A stretch of DNA of 53,737 nt from UM-FILTER-38-24 sp041663205 (GTDB lineage Bacteria; Patescibacteriota; Gracilibacteria; UBA1369; LOWO2-01-FULL-3), in assembly GCA_041663205.1 (NCBI GenBank), contig JBAZQZ010000007.1, positions 1-53,737 on the forward strand, in the 5' to 3' direction. How positions within the stretch are numbered: position 1 is the stretch's first letter; each line of letters opens with the position of its first letter. The position numbers were made by a program, and so were the translations under genes. Shown piece by piece: positions 1 to 8,879 of this stretch. Under the pieces are notes generated by a model. It was not told the DNA's origin. It worked only from the letters and a program-made list of their open reading frames with translations, and made no database searches.

Positions 1-1
1 A

Positions 2-607
2 ACACAAGGACAATCAAATTCGGTACTAGGATTCTCGGACTTAAGTGGATTATATCGTACAAATTGGGAATATCCTGTTATAAAAGAAATTACAGAAGCC
101 GGATTAATGACGGGAGAAACAATAAACGGAGAAAAAGTTTTCAACATGAACGGGAAAATGAACAGAGCGCAAGTGGCGGTTTTGGTAGCGAGATATATGG
201 GATATACCGAAGATCAAGTTATAAAAACAGAGCCATTTGAAGATGTTGGCACAATGGAATGGTACTCTTCAGCGGTTTCATATTTGAAAGAAAAAGACAT
301 CATTCACGGAAAAACACCTGAAACTTTTGCCCCAACAGATAAAGCGACAAGAGCGGAATTTTACAAGATGATGATAAAGGCATACATATATATGCATCCG
401 GAAGTGAAGAAAGAATGGATGGAATTGATGGGAACAAAAATAGATTATTTCGTTGACGTCAAAGAAGAAAATTGGTTTTCTCAATACATATACTTGGCCG
501 CGCACAAAAAATTGCTAAAAGGTTATGACCTATACGGCACAAAATATGCATTGCCTGCCCAAGACATAACAAGGATAGAAGGGGCGACTATAGTCACAAA
601 TTTTTAA
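2..607 (+). CDS. S-layer homology (SLH) domain protein, 5'-partial
   Basis: The reading frame is open from base 2, so the gene begins upstream of the window. The visible 201 residues are three consecutive SLH-type repeats: FSDLSGLYRTNWEYPVIKEI, FEDVGTMEWYSSAVSYLKEK and YFVDVKEENWFSQYIYLAA each open a repeat. SLH domains bind secondary cell-wall polymers and hold proteins on the cell surface, usually at a protein end, so this is the C-terminal anchor of a surface protein whose effector part is not seen. It converges on the flavoprotein gene and overlaps it by 14 bp. An internal ATG at 107 exists, but SLH coding continues upstream of it. The family call is secure; the full function is unknown. 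Confidence 0.85.
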   Translation, partial: TQGQSNSVLGFSDLSGLYRTNWEYPVIKEITEAGLMTGETINGEKVFNMNGKMNRAQVAVLVARYMGYTEDQVIKTEPFEDVGTMEWYSSAVSYLKEKDIIHGKTPETFAPTDKATRAEFYKMMIKAYIYMHPEVKKEWMELMGTKIDYFVDVKEENWFSQYIYLAAHKKLLKGYDLYGTKYALPAQDITRIEGATIVTNF

Positions 608-1805
608 CGATACTTTCCCCCGCAAGCCTGCCTGTGCACCACGCGGATTGCAAATTGAATCCGCCGGTAAAAGCGTCTATGTCCAAAATCTCTCCTGCGA
701 AATATAAATTCGGAGAGATTTTTGATTGCATGGTTTTGGCATCCACTTCACGCAAATCAACTCCTCCCGCTGTCACAAATTCCTCACCTTTTATTTTTCC
801 GTCGATTGTCAGGCGCAAATTTTTTAAATTTTCAACAATTTTATTTAATTCTTTTTTTGAAATTTCTCCCGCTATTTTATCAATCAAAAGAAAAGAAAGA
901 AACTGCCCGGCAAAAGACTTTGTAACAAATTCGGACAAAATATTTGAAATTCTTTTTCGCGGATTTTTAACAAATTCTTTGGAAATCCTGTCTCCCAAAC
1001 TTTGATAATTTTCTTCAGGAAAAAAATCTATAAAAAGATTACGCATGGAATTTTTTGAAATTTCTTCATGAGCGGACATGGAAGAAATCGCGAAAACGCA
1101 TGGCCCCGAAATCCCTTTATGCGTAAACAAAAAAGGCCCTTTAAAAACATACTCGTTATCGCAAACAAGTTTCATTTTTACTTGTTCAAAATGTATTCCG
1201 GCAAGATTTTTTATAAAATTTTCTTTAACGGAAAAAGCGTAAAGACTTGGGTTAAGTTTTGTGATTTTATGTCCAAATTCTTTTGCGAATTTATACCCGA
1301 CCGGAGAAGATCCTGTCGCCAAAAGAATTTCATCAACCAACAATTTTTCATTACTTCGAAAATTTATTTCAAACCCATTATCGACAGTAACAACACTAAC
1401 CACATCTGCTCCAAAAAAAGTTTTCACTCTCGGATTTTTAATTTCTTTTTCAAAAACACCGACGATATCACAACTCCTGTCGGAAACCGGAAAAACACGA
1501 AAATCTTTCTCGGTTTTTAAGCGAACTCCGCGCTTCACAAAAAACTCACAAACGGCTTTCGGAGGATAAAAATGCATCGCATATTTCAAAAAAACACTTC
1601 CCCTGGGATACCTTTTTAAAACCTCTTTCATGTCGGGAAGCCCTGTTGTCACATTGCACCTGCCACCACCTGTAAGCAAAACCTTATTTCCAGCGGACGC
1701 ATTTTTCTCAATTAAAAAAATCTGACAATCATGCGATTCCTCAAGAATGGCACTCATAGCCATCATTCCGGCCGCTCCGGCCCCTATTATTGCAACTTTT
1801 TTCAT
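594..1805 (-). CDS. BaiN/YhiN (HI0933)-family FAD-dependent oxidoreductase
   Basis: 403 residues, usual length for the HI0933-like flavoprotein family. The N-terminus is a Rossmann FAD-binding site (IGAGAAGMMAM, about residues 7-17), followed by the family motif LLTGGGRCNVTT near residue 45. The C-terminus carries the second FAD-contact motif GEILDIDAFTGGFNLQSAW. Members are cytoplasmic flavoproteins; characterised relatives reduce C=C bonds or are annotated as aminoacetone oxidases, but the substrate here cannot be read from sequence. The start ATG is 37 bp from the divergently placed tRNA-Gly. No Shine-Dalgarno is evident. Confidence 0.9.
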   Translation of the reverse strand: MKKVAIIGAGAAGMMAMSAILEESHDCQIFLIEKNASAGNKVLLTGGGRCNVTTGLPDMKEVLKRYPRGSVFLKYAMHFYPPKAVCEFFVKRGVRLKTEKDFRVFPVSDRSCDIVGVFEKEIKNPRVKTFFGADVVSVVTVDNGFEINFRSNEKLLVDEILLATGSSPVGYKFAKEFGHKITKLNPSLYAFSVKENFIKNLAGIHFEQVKMKLVCDNEYVFKGPFLFTHKGISGPCVFAISSMSAHEEISKNSMRNLFIDFFPEENYQSLGDRISKEFVKNPRKRISNILSEFVTKSFAGQFLSFLLIDKIAGEISKKELNKIVENLKNLRLTIDGKIKGEEFVTAGGVDLREVDAKTMQSKISPNLYFAGEILDIDAFTGGFNLQSAWCTGRLAGESIVKNL

Positions 1806-1842
1806 AAAGTAATATTATTTCGTCCGCATTATAACTCCTCAC

Positions 1843-1916
1843 GCGGGTATAGTATATCGGTATTACGCAGCCTTCCCAAGGCTGATAGACGGGTTCGACT
1901 CCCGTTACCCGCTCCA
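1843..1916 (+). tRNA. tRNA-Gly (anticodon CCC)
   Basis: A complete 74-nt cloverleaf. The acceptor strands GCGGGTA and TACCCGC pair fully. The anticodon stem CAGCC/GGCTG closes the loop TTCCCAA, giving CCC. The T arm is ACGGG-TTCGACT-CCCGT, the discriminator is T, and CCA is encoded (1914-1916). TATAAC at 1830-1835 is a plausible -10 box. It lies between the flavoprotein and the RluA-family gene. Confidence 0.95.
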
Positions 1917-1926
1917 AACTTCCCCA

Positions 1927-1951
1927 ACAAACTGGCGGATAGCCTGTTTGT
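1927..1951 (+). repeat. hairpin between tRNA-Gly and RluA-family gene
   Basis: ACAAACTGGC and GCCTGTTTGT pair with one T-T mismatch around the loop GGATA. There is no following T-run, so it is not a classical terminator; it may mark the 3' end of the tRNA precursor or be a dispersed REP-like element. Confidence 0.4.
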
Positions 1952-1967
1952 GTAGTAATATACTCAC

Positions 1968-2630
1968 ATGCCGGACAAAACAATAATTTTCGAAGACAAT
2001 TTTATACTCGCAGTTTCAAAACCGCGCGGACTTTTGACTGTTGCGGCCAATAAAAAACAAAAAAACCTTCTCGATGACCTTAGCGTGAAATATGCGAAAG
2101 AAAATATCCGACTGCGTCCGATAAACAGAATAGACAGAGACACAAGCGGAATAGTGATTTTTGCAAAAACAAAATCCGCTTTTGAAAATACGATGCAAAA
2201 ACAAAGATTGGATAAGATAGAAAAAACATATTTTGCGATAGTCACGGGGATTTTGAAAAAGAAAATGGGCGAAATAAAAATTCCGTTACCATCCAGGGAA
2301 GATCCAAAAGTGAAAGTCCCTGCTTTAACCGTATACCAAGTTTTGAGAGAATTTAAAAATGTAAAAGCGTCGCTGATAGAAGCCAAAATAACATCGGGAA
2401 AATTTCACCAGATAAGAAAACATTTTAGGATTTTAGGGTATGCGTTGCTTATGGACCGCGAATACATGGACAGGAGTGAATACGTGAAATATCAAAAGAT
2501 AGTGCCATTCAGGCATTTCTTTTTGCATTCGGCTGAAATGGATTTCACTCATCCTGTCACAGGCAAAAAAATGCATCTAAAAGCTGATTTGCCGGAAGAA
2601 TTCTCGGAGGCTCTAAAAATTCTAAAATAA
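1968..2630 (+). CDS. RluA-family RNA pseudouridine synthase
   Basis: 220 residues. The catalytic motif reads RPINRIDRDTSGIVIF; Asp56 matches the nucleophilic Asp of HRLDxxTSG, and the family His is replaced by Asn53. A further conserved segment, SGKFHQIRKHFRILGYALL, matches the family motif that contacts RNA. There is no N-terminal S4 domain, so the protein is of the short RluA/RluC-core type. It isomerises uridine in rRNA or tRNA in the cytoplasm; the exact target cannot be assigned. The DUF1624 gene follows after 3 bp, suggesting cotranscription. Confidence 0.9.
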   Translation: MPDKTIIFEDNFILAVSKPRGLLTVAANKKQKNLLDDLSVKYAKENIRLRPINRIDRDTSGIVIFAKTKSAFENTMQKQRLDKIEKTYFAIVTGILKKKMGEIKIPLPSREDPKVKVPALTVYQVLREFKNVKASLIEAKITSGKFHQIRKHFRILGYALLMDREYMDRSEYVKYQKIVPFRHFFLHSAEMDFTHPVTGKKMHLKADLPEEFSEALKILK

Positions 2631-2633
2631 TCA

Positions 2634-3338
2634 ATGAAAAGATTCCAGGAAATAGATTTGTTTAGAGGCATTGCCGTAACAGGGATGATTTTTTATCACA
2701 CGATTTTTGCGCTGAATTTTTTAAACATTGCGCAAACAAACATATTTTCGGATTTATGGCTTCCATACTTGAGATTTGTGCAGTTCACATTTTTGGGGAT
2801 TGTCGGGGTTTCGATGGCAATTTCGAAAAAAAATTATACGGAACAGACAAAAAGGGGATTTATAATTCTGGGCTGTGCAATTATTATAAATATTGTTACC
2901 TATATTTTTGCGCGGGACTATTTCGTGATTTTTGGCGTGCTACACTTAATCTCGGCAAGCGTTTTTATTTTGCCTGCGGTAAAAAATAAAAAATATATGG
3001 GCCTGATTTTCGGGCTGACCGCGATATTAATTTGGCTCTTTATAAAAAACATCGAGTCCGAAAATATTTTTCTTTTTATCCTCGGATTTAAAAATACAAC
3101 TGTTTCCTCGCTCGATTATTTCCCGATATTTCCGTGGATTGCGGTCTCGCTTTTTGGGCTTGAAATAGGGCACTATCTCTATAAAGATAATGCCCCGATA
3201 ATAAAAGATTCATGCCCGAAAGTTCTAAATCCCGTCCTTTTTCTCGGCCGCAACTCTCTCGTGATTTACATGATTCACGTACCGATAATCCTTGCGCTTA
3301 TATTTATTTTTCAGACTTTTCTTCGAGTTTTACAGTGA
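2634..3338 (+). CDS. DUF1624 / heparan-alpha-glucosaminide N-acetyltransferase-like membrane protein
   Basis: 234 residues with about seven hydrophobic membrane segments. It opens with RFQEIDLFRGIAVTGMIFYH, the signature of the DUF1624/HGSNAT catalytic family, in which acyl groups are moved across the membrane onto glycans. The C-terminal SLVIYMIHVPIIL is the usual last helix of these integral acyltransferases. The protein is short for the family, and the substrate is unknown. It ends in TGA and overlaps the convergent protease gene by 35 bp. Confidence 0.8.
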   Translation: MKRFQEIDLFRGIAVTGMIFYHTIFALNFLNIAQTNIFSDLWLPYLRFVQFTFLGIVGVSMAISKKNYTEQTKRGFIILGCAIIINIVTYIFARDYFVIFGVLHLISASVFILPAVKNKKYMGLIFGLTAILIWLFIKNIESENIFLFILGFKNTTVSSLDYFPIFPWIAVSLFGLEIGHYLYKDNAPIIKDSCPKVLNPVLFLGRNSLVIYMIHVPIILALIFIFQTFLRVLQ

Positions 3339-4503
3339 CATTTTTTTCTTCACCCTTGTGAAGGATTTTCATTTTTACACTGTCTCCGACATTTTTCTTT
3401 GCGATAAAATTTGGCAATGAAACATTGTCATCAAGTTTTATTCCGTCCAACTCAAGAATAATATCATTTTCCATGATGCCGGCCTTGTCGGCAGGTGATC
3501 CGGGAACAACCGCAAGATCCTCAAGTTTTTCTCCGCGCAAAACAAGAACCCCATAATCAACAGATAAATTATTGGCTTCCTTAAGCTGTTTTGTGACCGG
3601 CACAAATCTTATTCCCAAAAAAGGACGCACTATTTTCCCTGTCTTTTTTACTGAATCAAAAATACTTTTTACGGTATTTGCAGGGAGAGAAAAACCGATA
3701 TTTTCCGCATTGGCAACAGCAACATTTACCCCTATGACATTTCCTCGAAGATCAAGAAGAGGGCCTCCGGAATTTCCCGGATTGATCGCTGCATCGGTTT
3801 GTATCACCCCCTCAAGTTTTTCAGACATACCTTTGCCGTCTCCCGCGGTGATTTTTCTGGAAAGTCCGGAAACGACCCCGACCGAAACGGAATTTTTGAA
3901 CTCAAGAAGAGGGCTTCCGATAGCGATTGCAGTCTGTCCGACCTGAAGAATGTCGCTGTCTGCAAAACTCAAAAACGGAAGACCGGTTGCCTCGATTTTT
4001 ATTATCGCAATGTCATTCAAAGAATCCCGCGCAATTACTTTTGCAGGATATTTTGTTTCCGCATCATTCATGATGACGGTATATTCCGCGCTTTCATCCG
4101 AAACAACATGTTTGTTTGTGACAATATACCCATCCTCGGAAACGACAAATCCGCTACCCCCGCCAACCTCCTTCTTTTCAGTGCCATTTTGCCTGTATTG
4201 AGGTATTTGAAAGTTGAATGGGCTGTCTTCCCCGAAAGGATTTGCATAATACTGCTCAAGAATCGGGACATCCTTTGTAATAACAATAGAAACCGTAGAA
4301 TCCTTCGCCTTTTTTACGGTATCTATTACGAGTTGTTCTTGGGACGTAACATTTTGAACGATATTTGTAGAATCAGCCGCTTTCTCAGTCGTGGGGACAT
4401 TTTGACCCGGCTGGTATAATCCGACAACAACTCCCACAATAACAAGCGCGGTAACTCCACCGGAAACCGCTCCTGTGATAACACCTTTTGTACATTTTTC
4501 CAT
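3304..4503 (-). CDS. HtrA/DegP-like serine protease, membrane-anchored with PDZ domain
   Basis: 399 residues from the chosen ATG at 4503; an in-frame ATG at 4533 adds ten unconvincing residues. A single N-terminal membrane helix (GVITGAVSGGVTALVIVG) places the catalytic part outside the membrane. The trypsin-type triad is visible: His in VTNKHVVS, Asp in LNDIAIIKI, Ser in NPGNSGGPLLD. The last ~100 residues form one PDZ domain (PGSPADKAGIMENDIILELD). HtrA proteins degrade or refold misfolded envelope proteins. This is a housekeeping member, clearly different from the cytoplasmic trypsin-like protein encoded at 22594-23265. Confidence 0.93.
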   Translation of the reverse strand: MEKCTKGVITGAVSGGVTALVIVGVVVGLYQPGQNVPTTEKAADSTNIVQNVTSQEQLVIDTVKKAKDSTVSIVITKDVPILEQYYANPFGEDSPFNFQIPQYRQNGTEKKEVGGGSGFVVSEDGYIVTNKHVVSDESAEYTVIMNDAETKYPAKVIARDSLNDIAIIKIEATGLPFLSFADSDILQVGQTAIAIGSPLLEFKNSVSVGVVSGLSRKITAGDGKGMSEKLEGVIQTDAAINPGNSGGPLLDLRGNVIGVNVAVANAENIGFSLPANTVKSIFDSVKKTGKIVRPFLGIRFVPVTKQLKEANNLSVDYGVLVLRGEKLEDLAVVPGSPADKAGIMENDIILELDGIKLDDNVSLPNFIAKKNVGDSVKMKILHKGEEKNVTVKLEEKSEK

Positions 4504-4587
4504 ACATACCTGAGTTAAATAATAAATTAGCAAACTACATCTTAGAGTGCTAAAAAAAGACTGTCAATGGCTCAGGCTAAATTAATG

Positions 4588-4621
4588 TTGACATTCCATG
4601 CAGGAAATATAGTCTTATAAT
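4588..4621 (+). promoter_or_regulatory. candidate promoter of mnmA
   Basis: TTGACA (4588-4593) and TATAAT (4616-4621) both match the sigma-70 consensus, but they are 22 bp apart, too far for one canonical promoter. TATAAT alone is well placed, 25 bp before the mnmA start, or TATAGT (4608-4613) could be used. Confidence 0.4.
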
Positions 4622-4645
4622 CAATTAATAATATCTCGAAAAAAC

Positions 4646-5698
4646 ATGAAAGTGGCGGTACTTCTCTCGGGAGGAGTGGACAGTTCGGTTGCATTGAAAT
4701 TATTGCAAAAAAAAAGCTGTGATATAACGGCTTTTTACTTGAAAATATGGCTTGAGGATGAGATGTCTTCGATGGGGAATTGTCCGTGGGAAGAAGATTT
4801 GAAATACGTTCGGGCAGTTTGCGATAAAGAAAATATTCCGTTGAAAATAGTGCCGATGCAAAAGGAATATTTTGATACGGTTGTAAAATATACAATTGAT
4901 GAAGTGAAAAAAGGGCGTACGCCGAATCCGGATATTATGTGTAACAACAATATAAAATTCGGACTTTTTATGAACAAAATAGATAAAAGTTTCGATAAAA
5001 TCGCGACGGGGCACTATGCGCAAATTGTAAAAAAAACAGGGAAATATTATCTCAAACTTTCCACCGATAAAATAAAAGATCAGACTTATTTCTTGGCGAG
5101 GTTAAGCCAAAAACAATTAGCCCGTGCAGAGTTTCCGGTAGGGCATTTGAATAAAAAACAAGTCAGAAAATACGCGGAAAAATTCGATCTTCCGAATAAA
5201 AACAGAAAGGACAGCCAGGGAATTTGTTTTCTGGGAAAATTGAAATATAGTGACTTTTTGAAACATTATTTGGGGGAGAAAAAAGGAGAGATTTTAGAAT
5301 ACGAAACAGGCGAAAAAATGGGAGAACACGAAGGGACATACTATTACACGGTAGGGCAGAGGAAAGGCATAAAACTTGGTGGAGGGCCTTGGTATGTCGT
5401 AGAAAAAGATCTCAAAAAAAATATAGTTTTTATTTCCAAAAACTATCACGACAAAAATAAAAAAAGAAATGAATTTGAGATTTCGGATTACAATTTTTTC
5501 AGCGGAAAAATTCCGAGCAATACAAATCTAAAAGTAAAACTTCGCCACGGAGAAAAAATGTACATCGCGAAAATTACGAAAATAAATTCCAAAAGAGCAA
5601 AAGTGAAAATCAATAAAAACGACCAAGGGATCGCAAAAGGACAGTTTGCAGTTTTCTATAAAAATGATATATGCTTGGGGTCCGCTGTAATCGATTAA
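4646..5698 (+). CDS. mnmA: tRNA-specific 2-thiouridylase MnmA
   Basis: 350 residues, full family length. The N-type ATP pyrophosphatase loop LLSGGVDSSVALK sits at residues 6-18. The two catalytic cysteines are Cys99 (NPDIMCNNN) and Cys194 (SQGICFLG). The motif TYYYTVGQRKGIKLGGGPWY follows before a C-terminal beta-barrel. MnmA transfers sulfur to U34 of Lys, Glu and Gln tRNAs in the cytoplasm, stabilising codon reading. ispG starts 1 bp after the stop, and thyA and folA continue on the same strand, so this looks like one transcription unit. Confidence 0.97.
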   Translation: MKVAVLLSGGVDSSVALKLLQKKSCDITAFYLKIWLEDEMSSMGNCPWEEDLKYVRAVCDKENIPLKIVPMQKEYFDTVVKYTIDEVKKGRTPNPDIMCNNNIKFGLFMNKIDKSFDKIATGHYAQIVKKTGKYYLKLSTDKIKDQTYFLARLSQKQLARAEFPVGHLNKKQVRKYAEKFDLPNKNRKDSQGICFLGKLKYSDFLKHYLGEKKGEILEYETGEKMGEHEGTYYYTVGQRKGIKLGGGPWYVVEKDLKKNIVFISKNYHDKNKKRNEFEISDYNFFSGKIPSNTNLKVKLRHGEKMYIAKITKINSKRAKVKINKNDQGIAKGQFAVFYKNDICLGSAVID

Positions 5699-5699
5699 A

Positions 5700-6779
5700 A
5701 TGAAATCAGAAATAATAAAAATAGGGAAAGTGAAAATCGGAGGAGGCCTGCCGGTCGTAATTCAATCGATGACCGACACTCCGACATCGGATGTAACTGC
5801 GACTGTAAAACAATGCATTGAGCTTTATTCTGCGGGCGCGGAGATTGTAAGAATGACGGTGAATGATGATGCCGCCGCAAAAGCTGTTCCGGAAATAAGA
5901 AAAATTCTCGATAAAAAAGGATATAAAAATATCGCACTCGTCGGAGATTTTCATTTTAACGGACACATTTTGCTGGAGAAATATCCGGCGATGGCAAAAA
6001 CGCTCGACAAATATCGGATAAATCCCGGCAACGAAAAAGATTTTAAAAAATTTATAGCTCTCGCAAGTGCTAAATATAAACCTGTAAGAATAGGCTTAAA
6101 CAAGGGCTCTTTCGATGGAGATATAGTGAAAGGAATTTTGGAATTTGCAGAAAAAGCGGAAAAACTTGGATTAAAAAGAAATAAAATCATCTTAAGTTTG
6201 AAAAGTTCAGACGCAACAGATTTTATAAATGATCACGAAAGATTAGTAGAAGAAATGAAAAAAAATCACGCAAATTACGCACTGCATGTAGGGCTTACAG
6301 AAGCTGGGACCGGCGTTCAGGGAATTGTTTCAAGTGCTGTGGCGACAGGAATTCTTTTACAAAAAAATATCGGCGACACGATAAGAGTTTCGATAACTCC
6401 TTCAAAAAACGAAAGCAGAACAAAAGAAGTTGAGGTTTGTAAAAATATTTTACAAACACTGCGTCTTCGCACGTTTACGCCAAAAATTACGAGTTGTCCG
6501 GGGTGTGGAAGAACAAATAAAAAATATTTCAGAGAAATGGTCGAAAAAATAAATGAACACGTAAAAAAACATAAAACACCAAAAAATATTCACATCGCAA
6601 TAATGGGATGCATCGTAAACGGGCCGGGAGAATGCGGAAAAGCGGATATTGCAATAATGTTGCCCGGGCATCAAGAAAAACAAACAGCGCAGGTTTATGT
6701 CAAAGGCAAGCTGACAAAAAGCTTAAGCGGAAAAAACGTACTAAAAGAATTCTTTGAAATATTGGATAAATCCTTATAA
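5700..6779 (+). CDS. ispG: 4-hydroxy-3-methylbut-2-enyl diphosphate synthase IspG (GcpE)
   Basis: 359 residues, matching bacterial IspG. The N-terminal TIM barrel begins VVIQSMTDTPTSD. The C-terminal reductase-like part holds the [4Fe-4S] cysteines in TSCPGCGRTN and MGCIVNGPGECG. The enzyme converts methylerythritol cyclodiphosphate to HMBPP, the penultimate step of the MEP isoprenoid route. The presence of an MEP enzyme is informative, since many reduced CPR genomes lack isoprenoid synthesis. It lies 1 bp after mnmA and its stop is 7 bp before the chosen thyA start. Confidence 0.97.
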   Translation: MKSEIIKIGKVKIGGGLPVVIQSMTDTPTSDVTATVKQCIELYSAGAEIVRMTVNDDAAAKAVPEIRKILDKKGYKNIALVGDFHFNGHILLEKYPAMAKTLDKYRINPGNEKDFKKFIALASAKYKPVRIGLNKGSFDGDIVKGILEFAEKAEKLGLKRNKIILSLKSSDATDFINDHERLVEEMKKNHANYALHVGLTEAGTGVQGIVSSAVATGILLQKNIGDTIRVSITPSKNESRTKEVEVCKNILQTLRLRTFTPKITSCPGCGRTNKKYFREMVEKINEHVKKHKTPKNIHIAIMGCIVNGPGECGKADIAIMLPGHQEKQTAQVYVKGKLTKSLSGKNVLKEFFEILDKSL

Positions 6780-6786
6780 TAAAAAC

Positions 6787-7602
6787 ATGAAACAATACTT
6801 GGAGCTTGTAAAAGAAGTTCTCGAAAACGGAGTCGAAAAAAAAGATAGAACCGGCACAGGGACCATTTCAATTTTCGGTACACAAAAAAAATACGATTTG
6901 CGCGAAGGATTTCCGATGGTGACAACAAAAAAAGTGAGTTATGCAGGAATACTCCGCGAACTTTTGTGGTTTTTAAGAGGATCTACAAACATAAACGACG
7001 AATTGACTCAGCACACTCCGATTTGGGATGCATGGGCAGACAAAGACGGAAATTTGGGCCCGATTTACGGCTACCAATGGAGGAAATGGGAAAAATTCAC
7101 TCCGGGCGAAGATCAAAAAACATACACAAAAAGCCATATCGATCAGATCCAAATTGCGATTGATACAATCAAAAATAATCCTGATTCAAGAAGAATCATC
7201 GTAAATGCATGGAATGTCGCGGACCTCGACAGAATGGCCTTACCTCCATGTCACGCATTCTTCCAATTTTACGTTGTGGGGAAATATTTGGACGTACAGC
7301 TCTACCAGAGAAGTGCGGATATCGCGCTCGGCGTACCGTACAATATTGCGAGCTATGCGACACTTCTGATGATGGTCGCACAGGAATGTAATTTGACCCC
7401 AAGATATTTCGTGCACACAACAGGGGACACACACATTTATTCAAATCACCTCGAAGGAATAAAAGAACAAATAAAAAGACAACCACATGCGTTACCACAA
7501 TTAGTAATCGCGAAAAAACCTTTCTGGGATTTAAAATTTGAAGATTTCGAATTGAAAAATTACGAACACGAAGCATTTATAAAATTCCAAGTTGCGGTAT
7601 AA
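6787..7602 (+). CDS. thyA: thymidylate synthase ThyA
   Basis: 271 residues from ATG 6787; an upstream in-frame ATG at 6754 lies inside ispG and would add residues not expected in the family. The catalytic Cys155 is in ALPPCHAFFQFY. The folate and nucleotide contact segments KKDRTGTGT, NPDSRRIIVNAWNV and QRSADIALGVPYNI are all present. The enzyme methylates dUMP to dTMP with methylene-tetrahydrofolate and releases dihydrofolate, which the product of the next gene, folA, recycles. The pairing of thyA and folA is classical. Confidence 0.97.
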   Translation: MKQYLELVKEVLENGVEKKDRTGTGTISIFGTQKKYDLREGFPMVTTKKVSYAGILRELLWFLRGSTNINDELTQHTPIWDAWADKDGNLGPIYGYQWRKWEKFTPGEDQKTYTKSHIDQIQIAIDTIKNNPDSRRIIVNAWNVADLDRMALPPCHAFFQFYVVGKYLDVQLYQRSADIALGVPYNIASYATLLMMVAQECNLTPRYFVHTTGDTHIYSNHLEGIKEQIKRQPHALPQLVIAKKPFWDLKFEDFELKNYEHEAFIKFQVAV

Positions 7603-7610
7603 TAAAATCG

Positions 7611-8129
7611 ATGACGAATAAAGAAATTTACATTATAGTTGCGGTAGACTCAAAAAATGGCATAGGCAAGGACAATAAAATGCCCTGGCATTTCAAAAAA
7701 GAAACGCAATATTTTAAAGAAATAACAACAACAGTAAAAGATCCGAGCAAAAAAAACATGGTGATCATGGGAAAAAACACTTGGTATTCTTTGCCTGAGA
7801 AATATCGTCCGCTAAAAGATAGAAAAAATGTGGTACTCACACGCGACGAAACTTTAAAAATCGAAGGAGTGGAAATTTACACTTCTCTAAATGACGCCAT
7901 CGTCTCAGCAGGCGACGACATTGAAAAAGTGTTCATAATCGGCGGTGCAACACTTTTCAAAGAATCTTTAACCCATCCGAATCTCACAGGACTTTACATA
8001 ACATTCATCGAAAAAGAATATGAATGTGATACTTATTTCCCCGAGATCCCGGCCAAATTCTCGACAAAACAACTTCTAAAAGAAGACGAAGAAGACGGCA
8101 CAAAACTTAAATTCATGCTATTTCGCTAA
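7611..8129 (+). CDS. folA: dihydrofolate reductase FolA
   Basis: 172 residues. The N-terminal strand IYIIVAVDSKNGIGKDNKMP and the following WHFKKETQYFKEIT match DHFR; the Glu in KKETQ takes the place of the catalytic acid. The NADPH site includes MVIMGKNTWYSLPEKYRPL and VFIIGGATLFKE. It reduces dihydrofolate to tetrahydrofolate and completes the thymidylate cycle with thyA, 8 bp upstream. Its 3' end overlaps the convergent DsbA-like gene by 12 bp. Confidence 0.96.
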   Translation: MTNKEIYIIVAVDSKNGIGKDNKMPWHFKKETQYFKEITTTVKDPSKKNMVIMGKNTWYSLPEKYRPLKDRKNVVLTRDETLKIEGVEIYTSLNDAIVSAGDDIEKVFIIGGATLFKESLTHPNLTGLYITFIEKEYECDTYFPEIPAKFSTKQLLKEDEEDGTKLKFMLFR

Positions 8130-8864
8130 AGCCCCCTCGATCACTTGCTCATACGCTTCAAGGCTGAACAATCCGTCCATCATATAGCCGTTAACAAGGA
8201 ATCCGGGAGTTCCTCTAAATCCAAGACTTGTGGCATCTTGAGTGTCTTTTGTGATTTCGTCCTTGAATTCATTATTTGTAACGCATGAATCAAATTTAGC
8301 CAGATTCGCTCCCGATGCCCCGGCCGATTTTCTCAGGCTTTCTGCTGTCATTTGTTCGCTAAGTGCGCTCTCGAAAAGATTTTCCTGCATTTTATAAAAC
8401 ATTTCATCTCCGCCCTGATCTTTTACACACTCAGTCGCAAGTGCCGCAGGATAAGCCATCGGATGCAGAGAAGTAAGCGGGAGATCCCTGTAAACAAATT
8501 TCATTTTTCCGGTATCTATGTATTTTTCTTTAAGTGTAGGGAAAACCTCGGCATAAAATCTCTGGCAAACTGGACATTGATAATCTGAAAATTCTATCAT
8601 TGTCACCTTCGCGTCGCTATCTCCAAGAACCGCATCATTCTCAGCATAATCACCCTCCACGACAGTTCCTGTTTTATCTTCGGCCTTGGCGGCAGCCTCT
8701 TGTTTGGCAATAAAAGCCCTAATCCCTTCCTCAACTTTCGCATTGAAAACATCAGTAGTCATCTGATTGCTGTATTCGTACCCGAAGAAAACAAGAGATC
8801 CGGAAACAAGCACCGCGGCCACAAGAATCGAAATCGGAAGAAATTTGTTTGAAACTTTTTTCAT
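8118..8864 (-). CDS. DsbA-family thioredoxin-fold protein, membrane-anchored
   Basis: 248 residues. A membrane helix spans about residues 9-28, followed by an Ala/Lys/Glu-rich linker and a DsbA-like domain. The redox motif is CPVC (Cys97/Cys100) in SDYQCPVCQRFY. The cis-Pro segment is GFRGTPGFLVNG. The protein should act outside the membrane as a disulfide oxidase or isomerase, consistent with the Cys-containing surface proteins in this window. The ATG is preceded by an A/T-rich stretch without Shine-Dalgarno. The gene lies 15 bp downstream of the aminopeptidase stop, on the same strand. Confidence 0.92.
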   Translation of the reverse strand: MKKVSNKFLPISILVAAVLVSGSLVFFGYEYSNQMTTDVFNAKVEEGIRAFIAKQEAAAKAEDKTGTVVEGDYAENDAVLGDSDAKVTMIEFSDYQCPVCQRFYAEVFPTLKEKYIDTGKMKFVYRDLPLTSLHPMAYPAALATECVKDQGGDEMFYKMQENLFESALSEQMTAESLRKSAGASGANLAKFDSCVTNNEFKDEITKDTQDATSLGFRGTPGFLVNGYMMDGLFSLEAYEQVIEGALAK

Positions 8865-8879
8865 ATTTTTTTTATTTAA